Part shown: positions 34,890 to 47,236 of the stretch, piece by piece
How the letters are laid out: each line of letters begins with the position of its first letter
Position numbering within the stretch: position 1 is the stretch's first letter
Origin: Portulaca oleracea
Lineage: Eukaryota > Streptophyta > Magnoliopsida > Caryophyllales > Portulacaceae
Length of the DNA stretch: 64,000 bases
Assembly (NCBI GenBank): GCA_029582165.1
Contig: CM055886.1
Span: 20,914,169 to 20,978,168 of the forward strand
Direction of reading: 5' to 3'
Notes under the pieces: model-generated
Told to the model about the DNA's origin: nothing
Databases searched by the model: none
What the model saw: only the letters and a program-made list of their open reading frames with translations
Program-made: the position numbers and the translations under genes

Positions 34890-36960
34890 CAACAAGAGCA
34901 TTATAAAGGGCCGGATAAAGTCAAACATAGCGAGTTGACATAAGTTGGAAAGTGCAAGTGAGTGTTTCTCAATTCGGATGGGCTTAAACCACAAGCCGAC
35001 CGTTTTAAGGAGAATCCGTCACTTGCACTAACAAACTTGTGTCAACTCAAGCTATGTTGGCTATTATGCGGACTAGAATAATGCTCGACACACTGACAGC
35101 CTAACTTCTAGACTTCTATTTACACACTCTTTTTTATTTAAAACCCGACGTATTTATTTATTTAAACTCATGGAAAGCGGATGTCATAAAGAACCGAATA
35201 AAGCCAATAAAAGGTGAGTTAAAAAAAGACATAAACTCAGTCATTAATTCCACCATAGATGGGCTTACCAACGGGCCAACCATGGATTTTTTTTAGACTT
35301 AACAATCAGCCTTATAAATTTATTTTCTCTAACCTTGAGATTATTACGCGGGCTAGAACAACACACACTGACTTTGTTTTATTATTAATCATTTTCTTTG
35401 GATCCAAAATAAGAGAATACTGAGAATGGCCAAATAAAACCATCAAAGTTGAGTTATAATGAATCGATAAACAGGCCAATTAACCTTTAAAATGGATTGG
35501 CCTCGCAATCAAGCCGACCATGAAGTTTAAGGTTAGTCAATTGCGTTTATAAATTCATTTCTTCTCAAACCCAACGATTATTATGCGGACTAAAACAGTA
35601 CCTCAAAATTAGATCCGACTCTAATGAAGACTCAACAGACACAAACATAAACACATATTTACACTTAACAAAGACTCAAAACACTTATTTGTACCTATAA
35701 CGACTCAATGCATACACATGCACAAACACAGATACATACACATGCACATGCACATGCACAGGCACAAACACATACACATGCACAGACACATGCATAGGTA
35801 CGAACTCTTAGACTACAACACAGTTTATCTACCTTGCGCACCTAACTCTATATGGACCCTAAGGACAACTGATCATTATAAAGGGCCAAATAAAGCCACG
35901 CATGGCGGATCAGGACTGAATAAGGAATCACGAGTCAGTGTTTCCCAATTCGGATGGGCCCCATCCATAGGCTGGCCGTTTTAAGGAGAATCCGTAACTC
36001 GGAAAATTTATCAGTCCAACTCAGGCCATACTGACTATTACGCGGGCTAGAATAATGATCAACAAGACTGACAATCTATTCTTTCTAGACATTTTTTTAT
36101 TCTATTTGTTTAGGAAAGTGGATATTGTAAGGACTGGATAAAACCAACAACTGGCGAGTTGTAATTAGTTTATGGACTTAATTGCCAAATCCGATATGGT
36201 TGGGGCCTAACCATGGGTCGGCCATAAGTATGACGGATTCAATAATTAATTCGATAAATTAATTTACTCGAGTCCGGTGGTTAACTTTGTTTGATTTATT
36301 AGTCAGATTTTTGGATCTAAGAACAACCAATCATTACAATAGGCCGAATAAAGTCAAGCATGGCGAATCAAGCCTAAGTTAAGGAGCACAAATCAGTGTT
36401 TCTCAATTCGGTTGGGCCCCATCCACAGGCCGACCGTTTTAAGGAGAATCCGTAATTTGGGCTACCGACTCAGACTTAATTCGAGCCATGTTGACTGCCA
36501 TGCAGACTAAAATAATGATTAACAAGACCGACGACCCTTCTTTCTATTCCGTTATTTTTATTTAATTACCGGAAAACAGTATCATAAAGGACTGAATAAA
36601 ACCAACAACGGACGAGTTACAATTGATTTATGGACTTAATTACCAAATCCGATATGGTTGTGTCTAACCACGGGCTGGCCATAAGTGTGACAGATTCGAT
36701 AATTAACTCGATAAATTAATTTACTCTAGCCCGGTGACAATTATGCAGTCTAAGACTTTACCCACTGGCTTTGTTTTAACTTTAATTAGGTTTATTAGAC
36801 CTTTGTTAAGGAAATGTCGTAAATGGCCATATAGAATCATCAAGGGTGAGTCGAGTTTACTTTATGAACCAAGAGAATCAACCTTTATAGATAAATGGGC
36901 CCGACCACTGGGTTAACCATAACTTTTAAGGTTGAACTTCTTAGTTGGTAAACATGACTC
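34890..36960. repeat. Array of hairpin units (inner element)
   Basis: About eight diverged units start with a TATAAAGGGCCGGATAAAG-like phrase and end with TATTACGCGGACTAGAA-like sequence (about 34900, 35170, 35410, 35870, 36110, 36330, 36580, 36820). In the clearest one, 34921-34961 is largely the reverse complement of 35019-35062, around a loop containing CAATTCGGATGGGC and CCGTTTTAAGGAGAATCCG. Non-coding. Confidence 0.7.
35715..35805. repeat. CACATG-rich minisatellite (inner element)
   Basis: ACACATGCACA-type repeats interrupt the hairpin array. The outer element has a longer version at 52895-53190. Confidence 0.85.
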
Positions 36961-37501
36961 TTCTCAGCCCAACGACTACTATATGGACTAGAACAACGCT
37001 ACTAAACTTGGGTCGACTCTTTTACAACAAATTTAAACACGTAGCACATAACATACATATGAACAAGGGGTATCCTAAACCAAGGCTCTATGTACAAAAT
37101 GGTTTATTGGCTGGATAAGGCTTAGTGGCTCATGTACTTGCCCCGGTGCATTCTTCTTGTAAAGGCAATTTGAATGTGAGGGGTGTTGCTTTTGGAGGCT
37201 CGTGTGGAGATCTCGTAGAGTGATGCATGAGTGGATGTGGTGACCAAGGCTCTCTCGGTATAAGTGCACCAATTGAGTATGGCCGGTCCGACATCCCATG
37301 TGTTATTTTTTTTGTTTAAACGCCTAATACCACCGATTTACGTGCTCCTACGACATATTACATGTCAAGGGAGTGCCCCAGTATATGCAATGCATTATGC
37401 CTAAAAAGAATGACTTAATAGTATAAAGTAAAAAATTCATTTTCCTTCCAAAAATTTTAAAACACACAAACTTTTTTCAAGTTTTACCCACTTTAAGAAA
37501 A

Positions 37502-37520
37502 CTCCCCAGTGGAGTCGCCA
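37502..37520 (-). promoter_or_regulatory. Inner element primer binding site
   Basis: The minus strand reads TGGCGACTCCACTGGGGAG, 7 bp from the end of LTR-C. It starts with TGG as a PBS must. From memory this form is the tRNA-Arg type used by Ogre/Tat elements. The tRNA match itself was not checked. Confidence 0.7.
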
Positions 37521-38577
37521 AAAATCCTGTGGACATTTTTATTCACCGTTCGGGCTTCCGAACGTCCACGTTGGATTGGGGTGTGATTTGGTGATTTGTG
37601 CTGGGGCTTAACCTTTGAAAACTCTTTAAGGAAATCTACCCTACATTTTATGAATAATATTTTGTAAAATCACATTCCCTTTACTTATGCATTTTATGAG
37701 TCATTGAATTAAACCTTTAAGAGTGAACATCCACTTGTTCCAAACTCTTCTAAATTTAACCCAATTTGCTCATTTAAAATGTTAGGCTCAGAAGAAAGTA
37801 ATTTATGCAAATATTATTTAGAAATATAAGAAAGAAAACCCTAAAGTTGGATCGATACATTGTAAAACCATGTTAACCATAGTTTATGCAATCCTCGATG
37901 TATTTTGGTTTGAAATGGGAGTCGCCACCTGACTTTTTAAGGGAAACCCCAAGACAAAACCAAAAAGAAATAAAGAAAGACTCCGCCTGCGAAACCCAAG
38001 AATGGATTCGGGGGTAAGGCTACGAACTCGAAAAGTAAACTTTAAGAGTTCGCCTCTCACAAAAGGAAAGACTCTACTCAAAGTTTAAAATGTGCTTTTA
38101 ATAAAGTTTGGAGGGGAAATAAATGAATAATTTATAGAATTATTTCATTGAACCATGCAACGAGTATGAAATATACAAGATAAAAGAAACATACAAAATA
38201 CACAATTATGTACAAGTAAAGAAGAACACTTAGAAGCTTACATTGCTACTTTGTTGGGGAAAGCCTTGCCTAGCCTCTTGGTGCCTTGAAGAATCCTCTT
38301 TGATGCCTTGGAAACCTTTCTCAAAGTGCCAAGATGATGATAGAAAAGATGATAAGAAAGAGGGTGGAAAGAAGGCTCTTTTTGTGGTTATGAATGTGTT
38401 TAAGCTAGGGTTTTAGGTGGAGTTTAGGATGGATAGAATAGGATATGTATTTAGGCTATTTGTGGTGGAAGAATAAGGATTATGGTGGTAAGAAATATGA
38501 TGGAGGATAATAAGGATGTTAGTAGAATGATAAGAGAGATGATATGAGAGTATAAGAAGTAGAGAGAGTTTATGAGA

Positions 38578-39310
38578 CACTACAAGAAAAAGGGGTTGCT
38601 TCCACGCTTGTATACCCACGCATATTTAAATGAGGATGAAAAAAGCGTGTAATTTTCTGCTCCTTCATCCTTCCACGCAAACTAATTAGAGTGGTAAGAC
38701 ATTAAACACACTTATAAGCGTGACGACATATTATAAGATTCCTACCACATTTATTAAGTGAGGTGATTATTGATTCTTAATAAAACCCTTCTTTGCATGC
38801 ATAATAAGTGTGGTAGACTCCTATTAATTTTTTCAAATTATAATTTTTCAAATATCTTTTTAAAAAATTATAATTATAATTTTTTAAATATATCCGTCAA
38901 TTAGTTAGAGATAAAATAGAAGAAAAAAAGAAGCCAATTGGTATTTATGTATATATAGTATTATATTAATTTCAAGAATATTTAAAATATTATAATTATA
39001 ATTTTTTAATATACCCATCTATTAGTTAAAGCTAAAAAATAAGATAAAAAAAAGTCCAACAGTATTTGTGTGTATATAGTATTAAATTAATTATTAGAAT
39101 CAGATAATCTTTGATACTCAAGTGGTAAATGTTTGGTTAGTCACCCATTCTTATGCGCTGAAGTCGGGGGTTCGAATCTACATTTAATAGAAAAAATTGT
39201 AGTAGGTGGAGAGGTGCTCCTTGCACGCCTTATAAGCGTGGCAAATTTCTTCTTGCCACGCATAATAAGCATGACAAAATTTTCCCCACACATTCCCTTT
39301 TTTGGTAGTG
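38578..39310. mobile_element. CACTA-type MITE inserted in LTR-C
   Basis: It starts CACTACAAGAAAAAGGGG and ends CCCTTTTTTGGTAGTG. The 3-bp TSD AGA is at 38575-38577 and 39311-39313. The empty site TTTATGAGATTTGAGAG is present in LTR-B near 31970. The interior has AT-rich stretches and repeated (C)CACGC/GCGTGG motifs. No transposase. Confidence 0.92.
39108..39185 (+). repeat. tRNA-like (SINE head-like) segment
   Basis: TACTCAAGTGGTAAATG resembles a pol III A box, and GGGGTTCGAATCTAC about 35 bp later resembles a B box. A functional tRNA is not supported, since no acceptor stem could be paired. It lies within the CACTA MITE. Confidence 0.45.
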
Positions 39311-39968
39311 AGATTTGAGAGATGAGAGATGAGAGTTGAGAGATGAGAGAATTAGTAGGATGAAGAATGGATGAGTGAATTGGTGAGTTTGGCTTGAGAG
39401 AAGGGTGGTATTTATAGGAGAAGTAGAGGGTGGACAATACATGCATATATATACACATGCATTCACCTCGGATGTGGCAGTCAACAATGCAAGTTTCTAG
39501 GCAGTAGGGGGAGTGTATGGAGATGGACGGCAGCACGTGGTCAATTGACCAAGTGTGGTTAGTGTCGTGTAGGCCGGTCGGCTACTGCACCAGGGGGGAG
39601 AACTAGCTTTGTCCATACAGGCATGGACGGTGGAGTGTAAAGTCAAACTGCCTAGGGAAGCTGTCCTTCACACTGGACAAAATGAGCATGGGTTTAGCTA
39701 GCTTTTTAGGTGTTTTTGGAGTGTTTTTGTGAGGATTCGATATTGAGACCTCTTGGCACGTGGCTTGCATCGCTTGGCTTCCCTTTTTCTAATTTCCTAA
39801 TTTTCTAACTAAAAATACATAAAAAGGAAGTAAAAAATTACATTAAAAAGTATATAAAATTTATGCTAAAATCTAGCTTATCGACGTAATTCTCTTTCTT
39901 TATTTTTGCTTCATTTTTATATAGGAATGCTATATATATGTGTGCCCAATTCCGGTGTCTACAACATG

Positions 39969-42900
39969 CAACTAGTCTACTAGACTCAATGCTTTTTTTT
40001 TTGACACAAGTATTTATGCACTTATGCACTTATGCATGACTATGGACTTTATGCATGACAGAGTGACTCTATGCATGATAAACTTAACTCAATGTGACTC
40101 TGACACAACTGATGAATGCAATGCAAATCTATTATGCTTAGACACGAGACACACATGACGCTTTATAATTCTAAACATGCAATTCTATATGCAGGTAACC
40201 CCCCGACTCTTTATTTAGAAAATGACTTTCTAGGAAAATGCTTTCCTAAGACAATGTTTTTCTAGGACAATGATCTCCTAAGACAATGACTCTTTTTTTT
40301 TTTCGGGCAAGGCTTTCCTAAGACAATGACTTCCTAAGGACCAAGGCCACTTGTTGGGAATTTCAGGAAATTCAGGATGAGGAACATTTCAGTCTAAGGG
40401 ATGAGGAGTAATGGCGGAGGTGCTAGGCCTGAAGGACATGCTTCTTGGATGCTCATGTAGATGACCTCTATTGCTCGCATATCTATGCTGACGTACGACA
40501 AGCCCCCAGTTTGGCGTAGACCCTTGATGATAATGTTCTGCTCCAGGAGGACATATTAGGGGTTTGGAAGCCCCCAGCTTAATGTAGACTCTGGATGATT
40601 TGTCCTGATTTGGAGAGCACCATAGAGATTTGCAAGCCCCCAGTTTCGTGAAGACTGATAATATGATGCACGGAGACCATGGAATAGAATGAGGCATTAC
40701 TTCCAATGTTGTAGTGATGGTAGTCGGTATGTCCTTAGTCGTGAGTCTCAATTTCTCCTTTTGCCTAACTTGCCCAAAAGGTTTTCAAGTTAGCCTCTCT
40801 TGTTTCTTTTTTTCTTCTCTTTTTTTCTCCTTTTTTTTCTTCTTCTTTTTTTTCTCTTTTTTTCTCTTTTTTTTCTTTTTTTTTTCTTTCGAGACCACTG
40901 TTAAGACACCAGTGACAATGAAGACCCAGGACCTTGTAGAATAGGGAGTAGGTGTCGCTCTTAGAAGTTATCTCCGCGAAATGTCTTGAACGATGGTCAC
41001 AAAGGTAGCACGAGCCCCTAGTTTAGAGTAGCTTATCTCCGAGTCTGTTCATGATTGCATATGTCGCCAGTTAGCCGTTGATCTGATGTGGACGACTTTT
41101 GCTCTTGCTGAGAAGTGAGCCACACTCAGATGTGCTAAGAGTGGGCATAAAGAATAGAGCCTCATACTTGCATTAATGACTGAGATGAAAAAGTCCTCAA
41201 ATGGTAAGATGAGATGAAAATGTTAAAAAGATTGGTTAGAAAGTGTTTGGTGAAAGAGATGATGGGAGAGGTATTATTAATGAAAGGGATGTGGAGACAC
41301 TTAAGAATGAATGTGCCTTAAAAAGGAATGAGAGATGGTCAAATGGGATAAACATCATCTCTTGGCAAAAGGTTGGAACATGGGGATGAAGAGACACTTA
41401 AGGATGATGGTGTCTTGAAAGGGTGAAGAGATCGTCAAATGGGGTAGACATCATCTCTTGGGAAAAGGCTGGAACATGGGTGATGGAATGATGGAATGAT
41501 ATCCAAGTCTGACAAACGAAAAGAAAGTGAAGGGTTAATGATGGTGATAGAAATCCAGGGTTTCCCTCACCGTTTGCCTAACCCGCCTAAGTGGGTTTTC
41601 GGACTAGCTTTTTATTCTCTCGTTTTTTATTCTCTCAAAGACCAGTTTATTCAACGACTAAACTCTCTAAAGTGAAAAATATTGGGCCGGGCCTCGAAGA
41701 GTGTTTCCTACGTATCCAAGGTGAAATCAGGCCAGTCGTAGTTCTTTAAGCGCAACTTTGATGAGTAGTGCCTCGAGGAAGGCATAATGGATCAAAAGAT
41801 GGTTATGAACGCTTGAGGGTTATTAAAGGCCGAAAGGTATGATGAGGTGTATGGATGGTTATGAAGGCGTATGAAGGTTATTGAAGGGTAAAAGGTTTGA
41901 TGAGGTGTATGGATGATGAGGTGAAGGTTTGAGATCAATGGGATTATTCTGGTGTGCATGACTCTTATTTCCGCCTTATAGTTTCTTATTCTCCCTCTTT
42001 CCTCCTCTTTTCTTTTTTTTCTTTTTTTTTGCTTTCTTCCCTTTCCTTTTTTTTTGCTTTTGCTTTCTCTCATTTTTTTCTTTTTGCTCTCTTTTTTTCT
42101 TGCTTTCACCCTCTTTTTTTTGCTTTCACTTTTTCGAACTTCTTCTTCATGGATTGCCTCCTATTCTCCTTGGTCTTAGGACACCTTTTGGGATTGGTTT
42201 AATGAATGAAAGGGTTTTGAAGAGGGTTAAGGTTTGATGGAAAAGGCTAGAAATGCAAATGATAGGTAGTAAGTGGTAGGTCGAGATTGGATCAAAAGAC
42301 GAGGGTAATGTGGTTAGTGAAATGAAGGCTGGGCTGAAGCCCCCTGTTCTCGACACATTTGGTTAAGCTGCGACATTTCAAATGAGGAGCATTCACTTAA
42401 GAGAGATTATGAGACTTGGTCTTTTCTAACAACACTCTCTCCTTTGCTCAGCCACCTGGATGGGACGTGTAGGATGACTTCTCTCAACAATCTTATTCTC
42501 TCCTTTTGCCTGATTTGCCTTAATGAAGTTTTCAAACCGGCCACTCTATAGTTTTTCACTCTTTTTTTTATTACTCTCTTTTTTTTTTGAATTTCTCTTT
42601 TCCTCTCTAACCCTAGATTCAAGGAAATGAAAGGATGGGAACAAGGTGTAAGACAAAAAATGGAAAGATAAGAGAAGGTGAATTTGTCATACTTGGTTTG
42701 TGAGGATGGTGAATGGACGAGAGAACTTTTCAACTCAAATCAAAAATACAAGCAAGAAATTTTATTTAAACAAATAACAACAAGAACAATTGAATTCAAG
42801 GAATGAATTAAGAACTGACTCTCAACTCTAACAGACTTCGGAAGCAAACTGCTTGACAACAAAGAATGTAGCTAACTCTAAAGCTCCCTTGATGATGTGC

Positions 42901-43129
42901 CCTCCTTGTCTTCGTCTGGGGAATCCATGTTTCTATCTGGCCCTTAGTGCTACTTTTGGAAGAAGCAGTTTCTCCCTGAATGGATCATTTTCTCAATCTT
43001 GTTCTTCAAAGTCTAACGATTCTCCGTATCGTGTCCCCGGGACCTATGGTGATTAGCAGAATTTCATACCATCCCAAAATTCCCTTTATTGCTGGTTCGG
43101 GCCTTGACCCTGACACTAGATAAATGAAG
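39969..43129. repeat. Outer element internal region, middle part
   Basis: Non-coding. It contains four PPT-like AGCCCCCAG(T/C)TT motifs (about 40501, 40568, 40634, 41013) and polypyrimidine tracts (40795-40890, 41985-42130, 42560-42605). A tandem duplication of about 108 bp lies at 41288-41485 (GGAGACACTTAAG..ATCATCTCTTGG). ORFs here are low-complexity Phe/Ser/Lys. Confidence 0.65.
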
Positions 43130-43954
43130 AAAAACTCATCCCAATGCATGCATGACCTAAATAACCTATATGGACTTCCTAGAAATGAAAAATTCTTATA
43201 TGCTGACTCGAGAGAGACTCATCCAGGACATGGGTTTGAATATGCGAATTGACCTACATGGGACTTCTTAGGATGCAAGACTTCTATATGCTGACTTAAG
43301 GACAAGACTTACCCACGACATGGGTTTACATGTCCTAGAATCTAAATGAGACTTCCTAAACTGCAAATGCCTATGTGTTGACCCTTAAAGACTAACCTGT
43401 GACATGAGTTTACACTAGACTTCCTAAAAAAGAAAGACACTCACATAGTACGCCAACACGAAAAAAAAAAGACTCACCCATGACATGGGTGTACGCTGAA
43501 CTTCCTAAACAAGAGACAGAATCTACATGACGACTCTAGACACATACTTACCCATGACTTAGACCTTATACTAGAACTTCTATAGAAAGAAAAACACTTA
43601 CATGGTAACTCTAGATAAAGACACACCCATGAAATGGGTTTGCAATTGACAACCTTACAGTGAAAGACACATGCTGACTTAGGAAAGAACCTACCTATGA
43701 CCTAGACCATATTGAGACTTTCTAAGGAATGAAGACACCTACCTGCTAACTCAAGAAATGACCTAACGACTTACCCATGGCGTGGATTTTACTTTGGACT
43801 TTCTAAAAAGGACAGACTCACATTGACTTAAGAAAAGATTCACCTATGACACGGTCCTTACATACGACTCTCTAACGACTGAAAGACCCTTACATGCTAA
43901 CCCGAGAAACGACTCAACGACTCACTTATGACTTCCAGGACCTAAACCCTATAT
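43130..43954. repeat. Degenerate tandem array (outer element)
   Basis: Same CATGACATGGGTTT / GACTTCCTAAA repeat as 33350-34870. It is interrupted at 43955 by the TRIM, resumes at 44654, and is broken again by Gypsy-2. Confidence 0.75.
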
Positions 43955-43959
43955 GCGGC

Positions 43960-44648
43960 TTTTGGGATTCACCCATGAGTAAATGTCCCACAACGAGAAA
44001 GTAAAGAGAAAGCACATGGTATATAAGTCAAGTGGGCTACTCCTCTTAACACCAATTGGTTTTAAGATGGAACCTCACTTAACTTGTTTACCATGAGCCT
44101 TGTTTGAAGTGGGCTCACCCCTTGGATCTCCCTAACAAGTGGTATCAGAGCTGATAGGTCGTTCGGCTGGGCGCAGGCAAGGTGCGGGAAGATCACCGTG
44201 GACAGGAGCAGGGACCATAGCGCGTGCTCGGCTGGGTCTCCTGAATGCTCAGAGTGGTGGCATGAGACTCGGGTGGAGTAGGGTGCGGCTATGTGGAGTA
44301 AGGTGCGACTGGGACTGTTGCGACAGAGTGGTGGCATGAGACTCGGGTGGAGTAGGGTGCGGCTCTGTAGAGTAAGGTGCGGCTATGATGGGCTCTTGAT
44401 GGTGACTTGAAACCTTGGGCAAAAGAGGCTTCCGATCAAGGGGGAGAGACTCATGTGTGAAGGGGGAGATTGTTGGGATTCACCCATGAGTAAATGTCCC
44501 GCATCGAGAAAGTAAAGAGAAAGCACATGGTATATAAGTCAAGTGGGCTACTCCTCTTAACACCAATTGGTTTTAAGATGGAACCTCACTTAACTTGTGT
44601 ACCATGGGCCTTGTTTGAAGTGGGCTCACCCCTTAGATCTCCCCAACA
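43960..44648 (+). mobile_element. TRIM (terminal-repeat retrotransposon in miniature)
   Basis: Two 178-bp LTRs (43960-44137 and 44471-44648) differ at 7 positions by eye. The PBS TGGTATCAGAGC (44140-44151, initiator-Met type) follows LTR1, and the PPT AAGGGGGAGAT (44460-44470) precedes LTR2. The TSD is GCGGC (43955-43959) and GCAGC (44649-44653). The 333-bp interior is non-coding, with a duplicated GAGTGGTGGCATGAGACTCG segment. LTR1's second base is mutated (TT instead of TG). Confidence 0.93.
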
Positions 44649-44891
44649 GCAGCTTCTTAAAGAATGAAAGATACTTATACAATAACTCAAGGACTTACCC
44701 ATGATCTGTGTTTACATTGAACTTTGTAAAAATGACAGAAGCATATTGACTCAAGAAAAGACTCGCCTATGACCTAGACCTCGTATGAAAACTTTCTAAA
44801 GAATGCAACACTTACATGCAGACACTAACACAAAGACTCATCCTAGACCTAGGTTTACATTGAACTTCCTACAAATGGAACACAAATGTTG

Positions 44892-45820
44892 TGAAGAGTC
44901 CCGGGTTCCGTTCTCATCCCTCATAACATTTTCCAAGCGAGCTGCCTCAACCACGGTGAATGCCGAGGTGCAATTCCCGGTGAAGCCCGGAAACGCAAGA
45001 TTAGTCTCGGCCATCCATTGGATGGGAACCGAGACATTCTAGGGAGGCCCGCTCGTGTCCCGACCACCGGAGGCCCGAGGGCGTACTGTTCCAAGATGTT
45101 GAACAATGTCGTGACGTGATCCAGGTTACTTTTGGATAAAAAAAACAAGCATAGGCTGAAGTTTTGGGCAGATCAAGCACTCGGCCGAGTCCCAAGACGG
45201 CGCGCCCGAGGATCGTCACTGCCCAGGGGGGTTGCGCCCGCGACATGTCTGGTCGCGCCCGCGATCTGCATCTGCTACCACTGCTGCTGCCAACCAGAGG
45301 CAAGGCTCGCCCGAGTAAAGGTACAGCTCGCCCGAGTCGGTCGTCTGGTCAAGCTGGTCGCGACCTAGATGGTAGCGCCCATGATGTCTTCCCAGTCGGT
45401 CTGCTGCCGACCGAGACAAAGGCGCGCCAGTCAAGAACTGACTGCCCTTGTCGGTCCGCTTTTGTCGGTTTACTGCCAAAGCGATCGTGTTTAACTTTGT
45501 CCATTTTGGATAAATACTCGTTGGCCCTCATTTTCTTGGCAGTTTTTGATATATTTTGAATGCCATTACAAGAGAGCTCTTTAAGCCTCTCCTTCAAAAA
45601 TCTTGTTACTTTATCCAATCATTATTTGGTGGTGTTCAAGTCATTTCTTTAGTGATTATTGGTGGTTTAACCTAATTAGTCATGGTGGAATATTAGGTCA
45701 AGGGTTTGGACTCTCCTAGCCAAGGTCATATGCAAACTCTACGGTGTCCAAGCTTCGTTTCCTTTGATTTCCTTTCGAAAACTCAAGCATCATTCTTCCC
45801 ACCACGACGGTAACGCTCCA
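44892..45820 (+). repeat. Gypsy-2 5' LTR
   Basis: It starts TGAAGAGTCCCGGG and ends ACGGTAACGCTCCA. GC-rich U3 with repeated CGCCCGAGTCGGTC-like phrases (45180-45470), then AT-richer sequence with GGATAAATACTCG near 45508. Confidence 0.9.
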
Positions 45821-46167
45821 TCTGGTATCAGAGCTTCGGTTTTCATTTGGCTTGAGTTCATGCTTTGTTCTTGCTAGTAGTGTTCTCTAGTATTGAGTTT
45901 TGTGATTCGTATACAAATATTGGTGACCCCCAACCCCATTGCTACCCAAGTGTGTTGAGAATTATTGTATTGTGGATGTATTTGTTGGATTTGTAGCTAT
46001 TTGGTGCATTGAAAAGAAGTTGGAAAATAGTGCACGCAAGGTGTTCGATGAAATGTCTGAGTGAAAAAACACAAAGAACCCTTAGCCAAACACTTGCCAA
46101 CTACAAAAGAACCTTCAAACTCTACAAATTACCCCAAACACTAACCGTCCCTCACTTTTTTCCCGGT

Positions 46168-47230
46168 ATGGCCGACGGAGCTCGTCCCGAACGAGAAGAA
46201 TCGAGCCACCGGGGTAGCCCTCAAATTCAAGCTATCGAGAGCCGACTCACCACCTATGACGAGCGCTTTTCCACCGTTTAGCGCGCTCTCAATGCCATCA
46301 TGGTGTTGTTGGACAACCTCACTCAAGAGCGTCTAGGTCCACCCCGAGTTGAACGACAGGGACGTGCCCAAAGCCCTATCTGTCCTCCTCCTACATTCGA
46401 GTCGAGTGACAATGATAGAGGCTCCCCACGCCGCCGTGCCCGTCCACGTGGGCAGGTGCATGATCGGCCCCCTCGTGACGAATTCCAAGACGTCAAAATC
46501 GACATTCCCGAATTCAATGGTTCCAGTGATCTTGATGAGTACCTTGAGTGGATCCAAATGATGGATAGGATCTTTCAGACCAAAGAATACAATGATGAGA
46601 AGGCCTATAAGATCGCTAGCCTGAAACTCACCAAGGTCACATCGCTTTGGTTTGAGAATGTGAAAGCACAAAGGGCTCGGGAAGGTCGAACGAGGATCAC
46701 CACTTGGACACGGCTTAAACAGTTGATGAACCGCTGTTTCTTACTCGCCACCTACAAGCAGGATGTTTTGAGGAAGGTCTATGTTCTAACCTAGGGAAAG
46801 CGGTCCGTGAGTGACTACATTCAGGAGTTCGAACTACTCCTCATTAAAAGCGACCTTAAGAGCCCGAGGAGCAAACCATGATGCGTTTCTTGAAGGGATT
46901 GGGATCCTCAGTTGCCAAAAAGGTTGAGGTTCAACCATACTACTCCATGGACGACTTGTGCAGTTTGGCCCATCGGGTTGAACAACGAAAGAAAGAAAAG
47001 GCTACTTCGAAACCGGCGCCAAGGGCCTTCTTGCCACCGCCTAGCTGGCCTCCTCCATATTCAGGTACCCCGAAAGCCAGTGAGACGCCCAAGTTTCCTT
47101 CGACACCTCGCACGGATAAGGGAAAGGGACTTGTTATGGCGTCTCCAACGGACCCCTCTCGCCGGATGCAGGGTAGAAATGCTTTAAATGCCACGGCTAT
47201 GGTCCCTATCAGGCGGATTGTCCGAACCGA
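46168..47230 (+). pseudogene. Gypsy-2 gag (broken)
   Basis: Starts MADGARPEREESSHRG, with an in-frame stop after about 37 codons. The retrotransposon gag domain follows (DIPEFNGSSDLDEYLEWI, then TRLKQLMNRCF) to a stop near 46793. The C-terminal part is in 46878-47240. The zinc knuckle near 47180-47221 is CFKCHGYGPYQADC, with Pro in place of the zinc-binding His. Confidence 0.88.
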
Positions 47231-47236
47231 TGGACC

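Larger units (their letters stand above)
30915..39963 (-). mobile_element. Inner Ogre/Tat-like LARD, deletion derivative of the outer family
   Basis: LTR-B (30915-32606) and LTR-C (37528-39963) resemble each other more than LTR-A or LTR-D. The TSD is GCATG (30910-30914) and ACATG (39964-39968), one mismatch. PBS and PPT match the outer element in position and sequence. Just inside LTR-B (about 32720) the sequence jumps from the part equivalent to 28636 to the part equivalent to 42480, so about 4.8 kb of family internal sequence is missing. No coding capacity. Confidence 0.85.
37528..39963 (-). repeat. LTR-C (5' LTR of inner element, carries a CACTA MITE)
   Basis: After removing 38578-39310 and one TSD copy it is about 1.70 kb, like LTR-B. 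TATAAATA is at 39409-39416 on the minus strand. The G-box palindrome (39534-39555) has one mismatch. Confidence 0.9.

Noticed and set aside
39108..39185. A functional tRNA gene
   Set aside because: A- and B-box-like motifs exist, but no acceptor stem or convincing anticodon arm could be paired; listed as a SINE-like remnant instead.
40795..40890. Phe/Ser-rich ORFs that resemble membrane peptides
   Set aside because: Low-complexity polypyrimidine tract; the same happens at 41985-42130 and 42560-42605.
44139..45618. Gly/Arg-rich overlapping ORFs on both strands
   Set aside because: They fall in the GC-rich TRIM interior and Gypsy-2 LTR, where stop codons are rare by composition.
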